Origin: a virus
Direction: 5' to 3' (one strand)
IMG/VR virus record: IMGVR_UViG_3300020442_000011
Location: 1-64,000 of that record
Length of the DNA stretch: 64,000 nucleotides
Made by a program: the position numbers and the translations under genes. The notes beneath the pieces are model-generated. The model had not been told where the DNA came from. It ran no database searches and worked only from the letters and a program-made list of their open reading frames with translations. This document shows positions 42,376 through 50,801 of the stretch, piece by piece. Every line of letters starts with the position of its first letter. Positions within the stretch are counted from its first letter, which is position 1.

Positions 42376-43032
42376 ATGATTAACATTAAAGTCGGTAAGA
42401 AGCTCTCCATTAAAGAGACCACTGGGTATGTCGACGTTGAATATTTACGTACGGCCATTAACTTCTTACAGGATACACTGACAAAGATCGAGGAACATCA
42501 AGATTCTTTGATTTTTGAAGACGATGTCGCCACAAAAGAAGAAGCAACACGCGGTGTTGACACACACAGATTCACCACACCGAAACACATGTGTGAAATG
42601 TTGGATCAAATCTATCTAAAAACCAACGATCGCGTAAAACTTGGAGAACCAATACCGTCGTTTAACGATCCGAATGCCTCAGTGCGCGACATGTTTCTTA
42701 AAGATGAGGAAAACCCGCACGATTTAAAAGAAGACGTGGTTACCGATACTCCTAAACCGCGTCCGTTGGTATTCCACCATTACATTACCGATTTTAGCAA
42801 CATAGACGTAAATAACGCATTGAATGAAGTCGTTAACGGTAACGAAGTACCTGTGGATACGGGTTGTTTCAAATTACCCACCCAAGACTTTGTTGAAAAA
42901 TATAGGAGTGAACTAGCTCCTATCTGGTGGGTGTGTATTATTCTTCAACACAGCAAAGGTATCAAGATTATCGCACCTGGTGAAAAGTTTGAGTACACTG
43001 TGAATAACGCAGGTCAGATTGTTTTGACATAA
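42376..43032 (+). CDS. Hypothetical protein
   Basis: 218 aa, unrecognised. N-terminal helical part (VEYLRTAINFLQDTLTKIEE), an acidic, probably flexible centre (SVRDMFLKDEENPHDLKEDV) and a C-terminal domain with strands (IWWVCIILQHSKG, GEKFEYTVNNAGQIVLT). The ribosome site is AAGGATC. Third gene of the polymerase operon, ending at a bidirectional hairpin before a convergent gene. It could be a structural or accessory protein; nothing specific is visible. Confidence 0.6.
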   Translation: MINIKVGKKLSIKETTGYVDVEYLRTAINFLQDTLTKIEEHQDSLIFEDDVATKEEATRGVDTHRFTTPKHMCEMLDQIYLKTNDRVKLGEPIPSFNDPNASVRDMFLKDEENPHDLKEDVVTDTPKPRPLVFHHYITDFSNIDVNNALNEVVNGNEVPVDTGCFKLPTQDFVEKYRSELAPIWWVCIILQHSKGIKIIAPGEKFEYTVNNAGQIVLT

Positions 43033-43042
43033 CGCCATACGG

Positions 43043-43063
43043 TCCCTCCCCATTGGGGAGGGA
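43043..43063. terminator. Bidirectional hairpin between convergent genes
   Basis: TCCCTCCCC pairs with GGGGAGGGA around ATT; the minus-strand side continues CCGTATGG. Confidence 0.6.
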
Positions 43064-43067
43064 ACTA

Positions 43068-44180
43068 TTACCATCCATGACCTTTACTTTCAATGACTTC
43101 TTTTAGTCGCTGTAAACGCGCCTTGAAACCCATGATGACTTTCGATGAACCGATCCCTGTAAAGACACGATCGGTCATAGATTCCATGGTAGTTTCGTAA
43201 AGATCGTTTATTTTCCCTCTATCTCCTTGACTAGCAACAATACCGTGGTCGACGATATATTCAAGATAAGGAAGACGGGCTGCAATAATTGCCCATTCAT
43301 TATTGTGGGTGATAGGCTGTATCGGTAAACGCTGCATGAGTGTAAAGAGACTTGTCTCAGTGATGAGCGGTGTACTGTGGACAAAGGTCTCGATATCGTT
43401 AATGCGCTTATCGTTATTTTCAAGGATTTTATTGCAGTAGTTATCAACCCTAGAAGAATGGTCAATTAAATAGAATGGATGAGTGGATGGATAGCGCCGC
43501 AAAGGCTTGTTGTTCGCCATGCGAGTTATCCGGTTGAAGATAGCAATATCCAGATAAGACTTAACGGTATTTGGTAATAGATAACCACCAACGAAACGGA
43601 ATACCGCCTCTTTCTGGTCAGCTTGTCTTTCTTTCTGGAAAGTTAGCCAACGTCGATATTGCAGTGCCATTAACGGGATATCAATGGCGGCGACAACTGT
43701 ACCTTGAATGTTATCTCGACTGTTAGGGACGGGTAACAAAAGATCATATCGGGTGTGATGCAAATACCGATAAGGTTCCCAAAAGCGCCAAGCTCCCTGG
43801 ACATTCAAGTCTTCCGGAATACCTTGATGGTGATCAATAACAATCTCATCTGTCATACGTCCCATCGTTACGCCGTCTTCATATACACGCCCACGGTAGG
43901 TAGGACTAACAAAATTGAAGTTACGACTAATAGGCTCACTGATATCGTCGATGTATTGAAGATAACGACGGTCGTCCAAATCCCAACGTCTGGGGAGTAG
44001 TGTCAATATCCGACATAAGACATGTTCGCTTTCCACCCGTTTAGGGTAATGGTGGTAATGCTGCATGACGTCGAGGAGCGCGTCATTAAACATACGGATT
44101 AGATATGGACGTTCAGGTGGAAATAGATTACCAATGTTCCTTGGAGATTGTGTGTTTCTAAAGAGCGAGTACATGTCCAC
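43068..44180 (-). CDS. Hypothetical protein
   Basis: 370 aa, unrecognised. Arginine- and tyrosine-rich, largely helical (QYRRWLTFQKERQADQKEAV, LDIAIFNRITRMANNKPLRR), with a beta-like segment around residues 90-160. The start has GAGGTGG upstream. Single minus-strand gene convergent with the polymerase operon and divergent from the plus-strand gene at 44269, just before the chimallin gene. The basic, helical nature would fit a virion or DNA-associated protein, but no motif confirms this. Confidence 0.65.
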   Translation of the reverse strand: MDMYSLFRNTQSPRNIGNLFPPERPYLIRMFNDALLDVMQHYHHYPKRVESEHVLCRILTLLPRRWDLDDRRYLQYIDDISEPISRNFNFVSPTYRGRVYEDGVTMGRMTDEIVIDHHQGIPEDLNVQGAWRFWEPYRYLHHTRYDLLLPVPNSRDNIQGTVVAAIDIPLMALQYRRWLTFQKERQADQKEAVFRFVGGYLLPNTVKSYLDIAIFNRITRMANNKPLRRYPSTHPFYLIDHSSRVDNYCNKILENNDKRINDIETFVHSTPLITETSLFTLMQRLPIQPITHNNEWAIIAARLPYLEYIVDHGIVASQGDRGKINDLYETTMESMTDRVFTGIGSSKVIMGFKARLQRLKEVIESKGHGW

Positions 44181-44197
44181 CTCAGGCGTGGTAAGAT

Positions 44198-44216
44198 ATT
44201 TAAAGTCTATATCATC
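44198..44216 (+). promoter_or_regulatory. Candidate phage promoter upstream of 44269
   Basis: ATTTAAAGTCTATATCATC, 53 bp before the start codon, is a full match to the recurrent motif. Confidence 0.5.
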
Positions 44217-44268
44217 GTGTTGGTAACCACACAGGGTTACTTTTCCATTCGTCTATAAGGAACGTCTC

Positions 44269-44493
44269 ATGAGTAATGAAGCTACAACAAACCAGGTTGA
44301 ACATTACCGTACTAAACAACGTCAGGCGGTAATCACACTGAATGAAGAAATCAGTGCTGTAGAAGAGCACCTGAAAAAACTTACTGCTCTTCGTGATAAT
44401 TTGCAGGAAGAGTCCGCACAAGAAAACTATGAAGTTCCCGTCAATGAAAGTTACCATAAGGCGGGTTACCCCCATACTACAGACAAAGAATAA
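44269..44493 (+). CDS. 74-aa coiled-coil protein
   Basis: 74 aa with a central predicted coiled coil (QAVITLNEEISAVEEHLKKL to the TALRDNLQEES end, about residues 20-52) and polar ends. No cysteines. The upstream promoter-like motif and AAGGAACG ribosome site support expression as its own unit. It lies directly before the chimallin gene. A small dimerising adaptor is possible; function unknown. Confidence 0.65.
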   Translation: MSNEATTNQVEHYRTKQRQAVITLNEEISAVEEHLKKLTALRDNLQEESAQENYEVPVNESYHKAGYPHTTDKE

Positions 44494-44521
44494 TAAAACA
44501 TACTTGCATGTAGTATAGTAT

Positions 44522-44564
44522 AGAGGAATTACTCCCTGACATCGAAAGGTGTCAGGTTACCTCT
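44522..44564. terminator. Two-part hairpin between the coiled-coil gene and chimallin
   Basis: Outer AGAGG/CCTCT and inner CCTGACA/TGTCAGG stems are separated by internal loops; TTATG follows. Confidence 0.5.
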
Positions 44565-44590
44565 TATGCGTGGTATGTCGTGATGCTAGA

Positions 44591-44610
44591 TAAATTCACA
44601 TCTATATCAC
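44591..44610 (+). promoter_or_regulatory. Candidate phage promoter of the chimallin gene
   Basis: TAAATTCACATCTATATCAC, about 70 bp before the start codon, matches the recurrent motif. Confidence 0.5.
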
Positions 44611-44637
44611 AGTAGTGTAGGAAACCCTACTAAAAAG

Positions 44638-44653
44638 AGCTTTGCGCAAAGCT
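44638..44653. repeat. Perfect 16-bp palindrome in the chimallin leader
   Basis: AGCTTTGCGCAAAGCT lies 25 bases before the start codon, downstream of the promoter-like motif. It could be an operator or an mRNA hairpin close to the ribosome site. Confidence 0.55.
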
Positions 44654-44677
44654 TATTAAACTTAAGGAAGTATCGTA

Positions 44678-46678
44678 ATGATCGAACGTACTGGTAACAA
44701 CCAAGACAAACCTCAACAGCCGAACAATGGTGTTGGTCAAACACAAGCGGGTCAAGGTCCGAATGTCGATATGCATCCTGCCGGTGATGCGACCTTTCGT
44801 CCGGATTCACAGCAGGGACAGCATCGTCCTGGTTTCCGTCGCCTGAACGACAAACTCCGGCGTAGTGCTACCTCTGAGCGTTCTGAAGCTCGTGTTGCTG
44901 AAGCCCTCAAGCAGATGAACCGCGCTAAAGAAAGTGCTATCGAATCTCAAGTCATGAAGATCGAGCCGTTCTTCTTCCGCTTCGATCGTCAGACACAAAA
45001 CACGCTGATGTCAGCGATCATCGCTGCATTCACCTACAAGGTAGGTAACGTCACCACCATCGCCGTGCGTCCGCTTCTGCTGGAAACGCAAGACTCTCCG
45101 CTTCCGAAGCGTCAGCGCCAATACGGTCAGATGCGTGAAGAATTCCAGATGCGCGCTCAAGACGTTTACGATCGCGATTACTGGCAGAAAGTCGTGGCTT
45201 TCATCAAAGACCAGCTGAAGCTTCCTGAAGCCAATGTGGTTGACGCAGGTGTTCTACTGATCCCTGATGCGTACAAGATGAAAGATCAAGTCGTTGGTTT
45301 CGACTTCGAAAATGAGGCATCTGTTAAAGAACTGGTTGTTCAGACATCTAACCGTTTGGAAGATGCGTTGGCCCAGGTTTCTAACGAACCGCCTCTGAAC
45401 CTGACTGATCTGATGAGTGACAATGATCGTCTGCGTGTTAAGGTTGAAACAGACCTCGACATGGTGGAAGTCGACAGCGTAGGTAACCCCATTCGCTCCG
45501 ACATGCGTATCGTCATGAAGGTGGCTGGTGGTAACAACCAGCCGAACAACCTGCATGGCGATAGCCTGGTGACCGAAACTGAACTGAACAGCGTATGCGC
45601 ATACGTTGACTTCGAGTATCAGCGTCCTCCCCAGCATGTCAACCCACAGCACATGGGGCCGAACTACGTTCCGCCGAAGCCGTTCATTCCGGTGATTGTG
45701 GCAACAGCCGTCCGTAACGCATCATGGATTCAAGCCAACACCATCGAACTGTACCTGTTGGGTCTTTCCAACCTGTACCGTTGCATGAATGGCATGGCAT
45801 GGGCTCAAACACGCAACCCGAAGTTCACCGGCCAAGATCCGAAAGGTAAGTCCGTGAACATGCGTGATATTGCTGCTCTGGCCTACCTGACATCCAACCC
45901 GCCGTCTAAGCCGAACCTGTTGAGTTCTGACGCCAGCGATCAAGACTTCGTTGACTTCATGTACTTGACAGTAGAACAGAACCCCGCGTTCGCGTTCGAC
46001 TTCGATCCGGTTGGTGAGAACGTTGCAATCGAGTCAACATTTGCATTGTCTGCCAGCAACTCAGAGCATCGTCAGAAAGCGAAGGATGCTATCATCCGCG
46101 CTTGCGATAACCTGACCAACGGCAACTTCTCGCGGTTCTTCAATGCGAGCAGTGACATTGTAGTGGCGACTGGTACTGAAATCCACCTGGGTCGTTATCC
46201 GGATGCACATGGCGATATCCGTGATCCTCGTGATCTGGATACCGTTGCTGCGTTGAACCTGTCCAAAGGCAACATCAACGAATTTGTTGCCTGGTACAAA
46301 ACGCGCCTCGCTCCGGAACAGAACGGTGAAACGTTTGAAGGTGTCATGCGTAAGCGTGAGTCCATTGAGCGTAACTACCTGTCTCAGGGCATGACCATCA
46401 CTCGCCGCGCCCCACGCTACCTGTTCACCCAGCAATTCTTGGATGCGCTGGATGAAGCCATGGCAGCGGCAGGTGCTCGTGTTGAGATGAATGAAGTGCT
46501 TGGCATGTCTGGAGAGCAGTTCCTGGGTAACACCATGATCTCCCAGTACACTGTAAACACCGCACCCCGTACCGCTGGTATGGGTGGCCCTGGTGGTCAC
46601 GGTGGTGGTTACAGCTACGGCCATCCCGGTATGGGCGGTTGGGAAAGCCCGCATGGCGGTGGCGGCGGTCGTTACTAA
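44678..46678 (+). CDS. chmA: Chimallin, phage nuclear shell protein (phiKZ gp54-like)
   Basis: Self-assembles into the flexible protein lattice that encloses phage DNA in the cell. 666 aa, close to known chimallins (about 600-630 aa) but with extended ends. The N-terminal about 60 residues are a Gln/Asn/Gly-rich flexible arm, residues 90-600 form the body, and the C-terminus is a Gly/His/Tyr/Met-rich tail from about residue 635; flexible terminal segments link neighbouring subunits in known lattices. Followed at 88 bases by the RNAP beta-prime gene, the same order as phiKZ gp54-gp55. Codon choice (CTG, CGT, GGT) is that of a highly expressed gene, as expected. A strong terminator follows. Confidence 0.88.
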   Translation: MIERTGNNQDKPQQPNNGVGQTQAGQGPNVDMHPAGDATFRPDSQQGQHRPGFRRLNDKLRRSATSERSEARVAEALKQMNRAKESAIESQVMKIEPFFFRFDRQTQNTLMSAIIAAFTYKVGNVTTIAVRPLLLETQDSPLPKRQRQYGQMREEFQMRAQDVYDRDYWQKVVAFIKDQLKLPEANVVDAGVLLIPDAYKMKDQVVGFDFENEASVKELVVQTSNRLEDALAQVSNEPPLNLTDLMSDNDRLRVKVETDLDMVEVDSVGNPIRSDMRIVMKVAGGNNQPNNLHGDSLVTETELNSVCAYVDFEYQRPPQHVNPQHMGPNYVPPKPFIPVIVATAVRNASWIQANTIELYLLGLSNLYRCMNGMAWAQTRNPKFTGQDPKGKSVNMRDIAALAYLTSNPPSKPNLLSSDASDQDFVDFMYLTVEQNPAFAFDFDPVGENVAIESTFALSASNSEHRQKAKDAIIRACDNLTNGNFSRFFNASSDIVVATGTEIHLGRYPDAHGDIRDPRDLDTVAALNLSKGNINEFVAWYKTRLAPEQNGETFEGVMRKRESIERNYLSQGMTITRRAPRYLFTQQFLDALDEAMAAAGARVEMNEVLGMSGEQFLGNTMISQYTVNTAPRTAGMGGPGGHGGGYSYGHPGMGGWESPHGGGGGRY

Positions 46679-46711
46679 GCAATAGTGTTTAGTTAACGAT
46701 TGATCGTGTGA

Positions 46712-46738
46712 AGAGGACCCCTTACGGGGGTCCTCTTT
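46712..46738 (+). terminator. Strong intrinsic terminator after chimallin
   Basis: AAGAGGACCCC pairs with GGGGTCCTCTT around TTACG and is followed by TTTTTTG. Confidence 0.8.
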
Positions 46739-46766
46739 TTTTGTCGCTTATGGAGTATTAAGGTCT

Positions 46767-48632
46767 ATGGGTATCTATGCTACCATGGTGGATTTCGAAG
46801 ATGAGTTTAATCGTCTTGAACGCCCGCCTAAGTTTGCTAACGATTATGATGTCTCACGTCCAGAAGAGCGCCAGGCTCTGGACATGCATCTTTATACTCA
46901 TTACAAGAACACAGACGTCATCGAAACATCAGCGTCGTGCCATTGTGGGTATTACACGTCGGCTCACCGCATTGGTTACATATGCGATAAGTGTCATACT
47001 GAAATCGCCAGCACAGTCGACAGAGCGATTGAATCGTCGTTATGGTTGAGGGCACCAGAAGGAACATTGGGTTTTATCCATCCTGAGTTCTGGTCGATCA
47101 TCGAGCAGCGTCTAGGTACGAGATCGTTTGACTTCCTTCGGTACATGGTCAATACGAACTATAACTTCGACTACACTAAGATCACCTCTAAGGATGCTCA
47201 ACGTACCGTCGATAAATTCCTCGCGTTTGATCCACCTCGTGGGCTTAACAACTTCATCAAACATTTCGACCGTATCATGGAAGGGTTGTTTGAACGGAAT
47301 ATCGTCAGCGGTAGCAAGGCAGAAAAAGAAGAGCTTAAAATGATTATCCAGAATAATCGTTCTTTGCTATTCCCCAAATATCTACCTGTACCATCTCGAC
47401 TTTGTTTCGTTGTTGAGACCACGACGTCGAGTACGTATATCGACGCCCCATTGCGCGATGCAATGAACGCTATCAATGCCATCACCTCCATCCGTGCCGC
47501 TCAAGAACCGATGAGTGATAAGATGGTTCAAAACGTCACCTTTGTGGCGGGTGAATCATTGGCGAAGTTTTACGACAACTACATCACACACCGCATATCT
47601 AAGAAACCAGGATTGGCACGCCGTCACATCTTCGGTAATCGTTTGCATATGAGTGCTCGTGGTGTAATTGACTCAATCAACGACCCTCATTATTTCAGCG
47701 AAATTCACATCCCTTGGGGAATGGCCTTACAGCTATTCAAGTATCACATCTTGAATAAACTTAATCATCGGGGCTTTACTGCTCGCGAAGGGATGGATCT
47801 TATCTATCGGTCTGTTCTTTGTTATAACGAAACGATTGATGAAATCCTCAATGAGTTGATTGCTGAATCACCTCAGATTGATCCTGAGTTCACTGATAAG
47901 CGAGGCATTCCTGTTTCGCTCCAACGTAACCCGACCTTGCAACGTGGATCAACCCAACTTTTCTTCATCACAAAAGTCAAAACCAAGACACGTAATAACA
48001 CCATCAGTATGTCACCTATTTGTTTGCGCGCACCTAACGCGGATACAGTGTACATAACACAGTTAGTGTGTTATGTGTAAGTCCCCTTTGTCAGTAATGG
48101 CAATTGAAACACTTCTCTAATTGCTGGAATCCACTAAAGCTGTCTCACCACAATGTTACCTGAAAAGGTCAGTTAAAAAGCATGAAGGTTTAAAAACGAG
48201 ACAGATGAGATCTACGGATCGAAATGGGTAATCAGCAGCGAAGCTCCTAAGGCGACAGCTATGGAGTGTGTCCAACGACTATCCCCGGCGGGGGAGTAGG
48301 GTCCAAGTGGACTCGAAATGGGAAGGGTCCTTAGGAGTCATCTTAAGGATCGTAATATAGTCTCGACGTCTGGGGAAAGCCCAGAGCAGTGCTTAAGTGC
48401 ACGGGTAGGACTAACGACCCTACTGAAGATCTCGTTCGATGGTGATATGTTGAATATGATTCTTATTCCGGATAATTATCTACGTGATGCGTTTGAGCGT
48501 ATCTCACCCCATCTTTGGGTGTGGTCACTTGACAAACCACATGAAATATCCAACAACCTGACACTTCAAGGTCCTGTCATCGATACAGCGGTTAACTTCG
48601 CGTCAATGACACAACCTGATATTGTCCACTAA
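46767..48632 (+). CDS. RNA polymerase beta-prime N-terminal part, interrupted by a group I intron (exons 46767-48044 and 48435-48632)
   Basis: Catalytic subunit of the phage non-virion RNA polymerase, matching phiKZ gp55. The zinc-binding site is C58, C60, C73 and C76 (CHCGYYT...CDKC). The conserved NRLHMSARGVID..NDPHYFSEIHIPWGMALQLFK region aligns with beta-prime active-site approaches. Joining exon 1 (426 codons) directly to exon 2 (65 codons plus stop) restores NADFDGD at residues 424-430, with catalytic Asp 426, 428 and 430; either exon alone lacks it. Unspliced RNA would read into a TAA at 48078. Spliced product 491 aa. The partner subunits lie at 58926 and 61038; the beta N-terminal part is outside the window. 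Confidence 0.92.
48045..48434 (+). ncRNA. Self-splicing group I intron, 390 nt, no ORF
   Basis: The 5' exon ends in GGAT and pairs with GTCC at 48081-48084, with the U-G wobble at the splice site (P1); the intron ends in G before TTC GAT. Core elements: AATCAGCAGCGAAGC (P4 region), CAACGACTA with GACTA at 48277-48281 and TATAGTC with TAGTC at 48358-48362, forming P7. An additional ten-pair hairpin (ACATAACACA/TGTGTTATGT) fills the P1-P2 interval. P8-like GTCC/GGAC and P9-like CTGGG/CCCAG stems follow. There is no homing endonuclease gene. Confidence 0.9.
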
Positions 48633-48641
48633 GAGGTTTCT

Positions 48642-49256
48642 ATGGCACGACAAGTAATGGGGGGTGCTGACCTCCTCGATGTAGCGGGTGGAGGATTTAT
48701 ATCGAGGGGTGTGGAGTCTTTCCTGGACAGTGCCTCGAACATGATACGTAGTGCAATGCCACAGCAGGGGTTGGAATTCATCGACAATTGGCGTAATTCG
48801 TATAAGACGCTGGATATCGATGGTGCCCTCTCCCTGATGGATAACCTGAAGCGTAAATCTGATACGTCTTGGGACACGCTGTCTATCCAGACATTGGATG
48901 ACATACAGGCTACCCAAACAGCCGGTCCTGTTATGCAGCGGTGGATCATGGCTCAAGAAGAAATACGTCGTCGGTATCTGGGTAACTCGTTATCGGGTTA
49001 TGAAGAGACGTATGTCAACTATCATGGGGATGATGTGGGGGTTGACCATAAAGACTGGCGTATAGTAATGGACGGTGTTGGTCAGCTTGAGGAAGGCAAG
49101 TATAACAAACATCGTTACGGTGAGCTTTACGTGGAAGGCGATGCAGAATTGAGAGCGTCACAAAAGATGTCTATCATGGCGACTTGGGACTTCCTGAGTA
49201 AATGTCTTGAAGACGGTGATGAAGATCCTACCTGTCCATACGGTAGTCCTCTCTAA
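48642..49256 (+). CDS. Hypothetical protein downstream of the RNAP gene
   Basis: 204 aa, unrecognised. N-terminal glycine-rich segment (GGADLLDVAGGGFISRG), then helices (WRNSYKTLDIDGALSLMDNL) and an acidic C-terminal part (EDGDEDPTCPYGSPL). A tail-like segment YEETYVNYHGDDVGVDHKDW may be beta. AAGAGG is the ribosome site, nine bases after the RNAP stop, so it shares the transcript. Could be a virion component; nothing specific visible. Confidence 0.6.
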   Translation: MARQVMGGADLLDVAGGGFISRGVESFLDSASNMIRSAMPQQGLEFIDNWRNSYKTLDIDGALSLMDNLKRKSDTSWDTLSIQTLDDIQATQTAGPVMQRWIMAQEEIRRRYLGNSLSGYEETYVNYHGDDVGVDHKDWRIVMDGVGQLEEGKYNKHRYGELYVEGDAELRASQKMSIMATWDFLSKCLEDGDEDPTCPYGSPL

Positions 49257-49262
49257 CCACAT

Positions 49263-49286
49263 ATGCGACCCCAAATGGGGTCGCAT
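49263..49286. terminator. Intergenic hairpin, 10-bp perfect stem
   Basis: ATGCGACCCC pairs with GGGGTCGCAT around AAAT; TTATTCC follows. On the minus strand the stem is followed by ATGTGG, giving TATG. Confidence 0.6.
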
Positions 49287-49367
49287 TTATTCCTACCCGT
49301 ACTTTATTTTTTTGTTAATTTACGCACTTCCTGGATGTTATGCACCATAGCTTAATTGGATAATTCC

Positions 49368-49748
49368 ATGAAAATCCCAACGTTGAACGCTTGGGTGGAT
49401 ACACCTGACGAACAGGCGGATTATTTGTTAGGCTGTTTCTACACTAGTGAGAACCTACAGTCAACACTGAGTTATGGTAACATCCAATCGTTACCTTATC
49501 TCATCCAGCGTTATGGGAAAGAACCACTTACGTTACAGACGAATGCAACTGAGCAATTAGAACAGTTGTTGTCAACGGTATTTGAGGTTAATCTTCTCGA
49601 TCTCAAAGTTACCGCTGATGAAAGCGAGCCTAATTCGCTCGCTATTCGCCTTAACTGCGTTGTTTCCATTGACGGTAAAGAAGTATCCCTAGGACACCTT
49701 CTACGCTACGTAGACGGTCGTCTCTCCAACATCCAAAAGAAACTGTAA
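49368..49748 (+). CDS. Hypothetical protein
   Basis: 126 aa from the first ATG, unrecognised. Helical first half (DEQADYLLGCFYTSENLQST, TEQLEQLLSTVFEVNL) and a beta second half (NSLAIRLNCVVSIDGKEVSL). Ends 13 bases before the next gene. The strongly amphipathic strands near the end suggest a small assembly or DNA-packaging accessory. It begins a run of closely spaced genes (49368-52831) between RNAP and SSB. Function unknown. Confidence 0.6.
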   Translation: MKIPTLNAWVDTPDEQADYLLGCFYTSENLQSTLSYGNIQSLPYLIQRYGKEPLTLQTNATEQLEQLLSTVFEVNLLDLKVTADESEPNSLAIRLNCVVSIDGKEVSLGHLLRYVDGRLSNIQKKL

Positions 49749-49761
49749 AAGAGACTTACGA

Positions 49762-50226
49762 ATGACCACTAAAGCAAAAGCAACCCCGTCAGCTAAACCC
49801 AAGACTACCAAGTCATTAACGGCTGATCAGAAACGTATCATCGCATTGGAAGCGCGCATCATCGCACTCGAAGATCGTCTCGATACTCAGAATAAAGAAA
49901 ATATCTCTTTGTTCGGTCAAATCCTCAGTGGTATCGGAATGACGCTGGGTCGTCAGGGTCAAGCGCTTCATGAAAAAGTCTTTCCGCCGACTTACAGTCT
50001 TTCTCTTGTAACAAAGGAGGAAGATGAGAACGAACAGACCGCAACATTGATCGTTGAGAACGACGGGTCGTTCTCGTTGCTTTCTCGAAATGCGGAAGGT
50101 AATCGTGTCCCCTTCCCTAAGCAAGAAGTTGATCTTTTCCCAGTTGCCGAGTTCATCAAGAAAAATAAACTCGTTGCTGGTAAAGTGTATTCTGTCAACA
50201 TTTTCCGAGAAGAAGGAACCAAGTAA
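49762..50226 (+). CDS. Hypothetical protein with N-terminal coiled coil
   Basis: 154 aa. Lysine/threonine/alanine-rich N-terminus (TTKAKATPSAKPKTTKS), then a predicted coiled coil (DQKRIIALEARIIALEDRLD, about residues 22-42) and a C-terminal beta domain (YSLSLVTKEEDENEQTATLI, GKVYSVNIFREEG). The layout suggests an oligomeric beta-domain protein with a flexible basic arm. The stop overlaps the next start (TAATG). Confidence 0.6.
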   Translation: MTTKAKATPSAKPKTTKSLTADQKRIIALEARIIALEDRLDTQNKENISLFGQILSGIGMTLGRQGQALHEKVFPPTYSLSLVTKEEDENEQTATLIVENDGSFSLLSRNAEGNRVPFPKQEVDLFPVAEFIKKNKLVAGKVYSVNIFREEGTK

Positions 50227-50801
50227 TGCCTGAACTCGAACCGACGGTAGGGAGTTGGCTCGAGGAGATCAATGACGAGGCTATCCGTCAGGAGCCTCGT
50301 ATCTCCGAATACCAATTCCAACGCGAAGTACTTACCCTACTCGAAAACCCGTTTGATGCTAATCACATTGATCGGTATAGTCGTTATGTAGGTGAGTTGA
50401 CAAAACCACTCAATGTCATGAGTAACGATAACCAAGGTGTTATCCTGTTTACGGTACCACCGCTTGTTTTCCCACCACGTCCAACGATTGCTGCAACCGG
50501 CGGTGTGACTGCTGAGAACTTGTTCTACCATCTTGAACGTTCCAAAGAGATCGGTGCGCGCGATATCAACGATCGGGTGACAGAATTCATGTTATCCATC
50601 ACTGGGTTCGGTAATCTCGTTAACGACGTTATCATGCCCATTCGCGAAATTCTTGCAAAATACGGTCGTAAGATGGTATCGATCCCTGGAATTGATACAC
50701 CACTACCCAACGGCGAACAAGTAAGCCCTACAGTGAGTGGTTCTACCGAAACCCCGGTTGCCAATAACCAGAGTAGTTTTACTGATGACTACGATGATTA
50801 G
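50226..50801 (+). CDS. Hypothetical protein
   Basis: 191 aa, unrecognised. Helical N-terminus (EPTVGSWLEEINDEAIRQE), a proline-rich strand (ILFTVPPLVFPPRPTIAATG), helices in the middle and a disordered C-terminal tail that ends in acidic FTDDYDD. The tail resembles acidic C-terminal tips of SSB-like proteins that recruit partners, but this is only a pattern. Its start overlaps the preceding stop and its end overlaps the phosphoesterase gene by 17 bases. Function unknown. Confidence 0.6.
   Translation: MPELEPTVGSWLEEINDEAIRQEPRISEYQFQREVLTLLENPFDANHIDRYSRYVGELTKPLNVMSNDNQGVILFTVPPLVFPPRPTIAATGGVTAENLFYHLERSKEIGARDINDRVTEFMLSITGFGNLVNDVIMPIREILAKYGRKMVSIPGIDTPLPNGEQVSPTVSGSTETPVANNQSSFTDDYDD

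Noticed and set aside
45254-46682. Minus-strand ORFs of 132, 197 and 85 aa opposite chimallin
   Set aside because: They are antisense shadows caused by the strong codon bias of the chimallin gene; no ribosome sites or promoters.
46767-48080. RNAP beta-prime truncated by a stop at 48080
   Set aside because: The last 11 codons and the stop are intron; splicing at 48044/48435 restores the catalytic motif.
48244-48337. CTCCTAAGG/CCTTAGGAG pairing as a separate regulatory hairpin
   Set aside because: It lies within the intron core and is either part of, or competes with, the group I fold.
48318-48632. Separate 104-aa gene after the RNAP gene
   Set aside because: Only its last 65 residues are protein-like; the first part is group I intron sequence. 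It is exon 2 of beta-prime.
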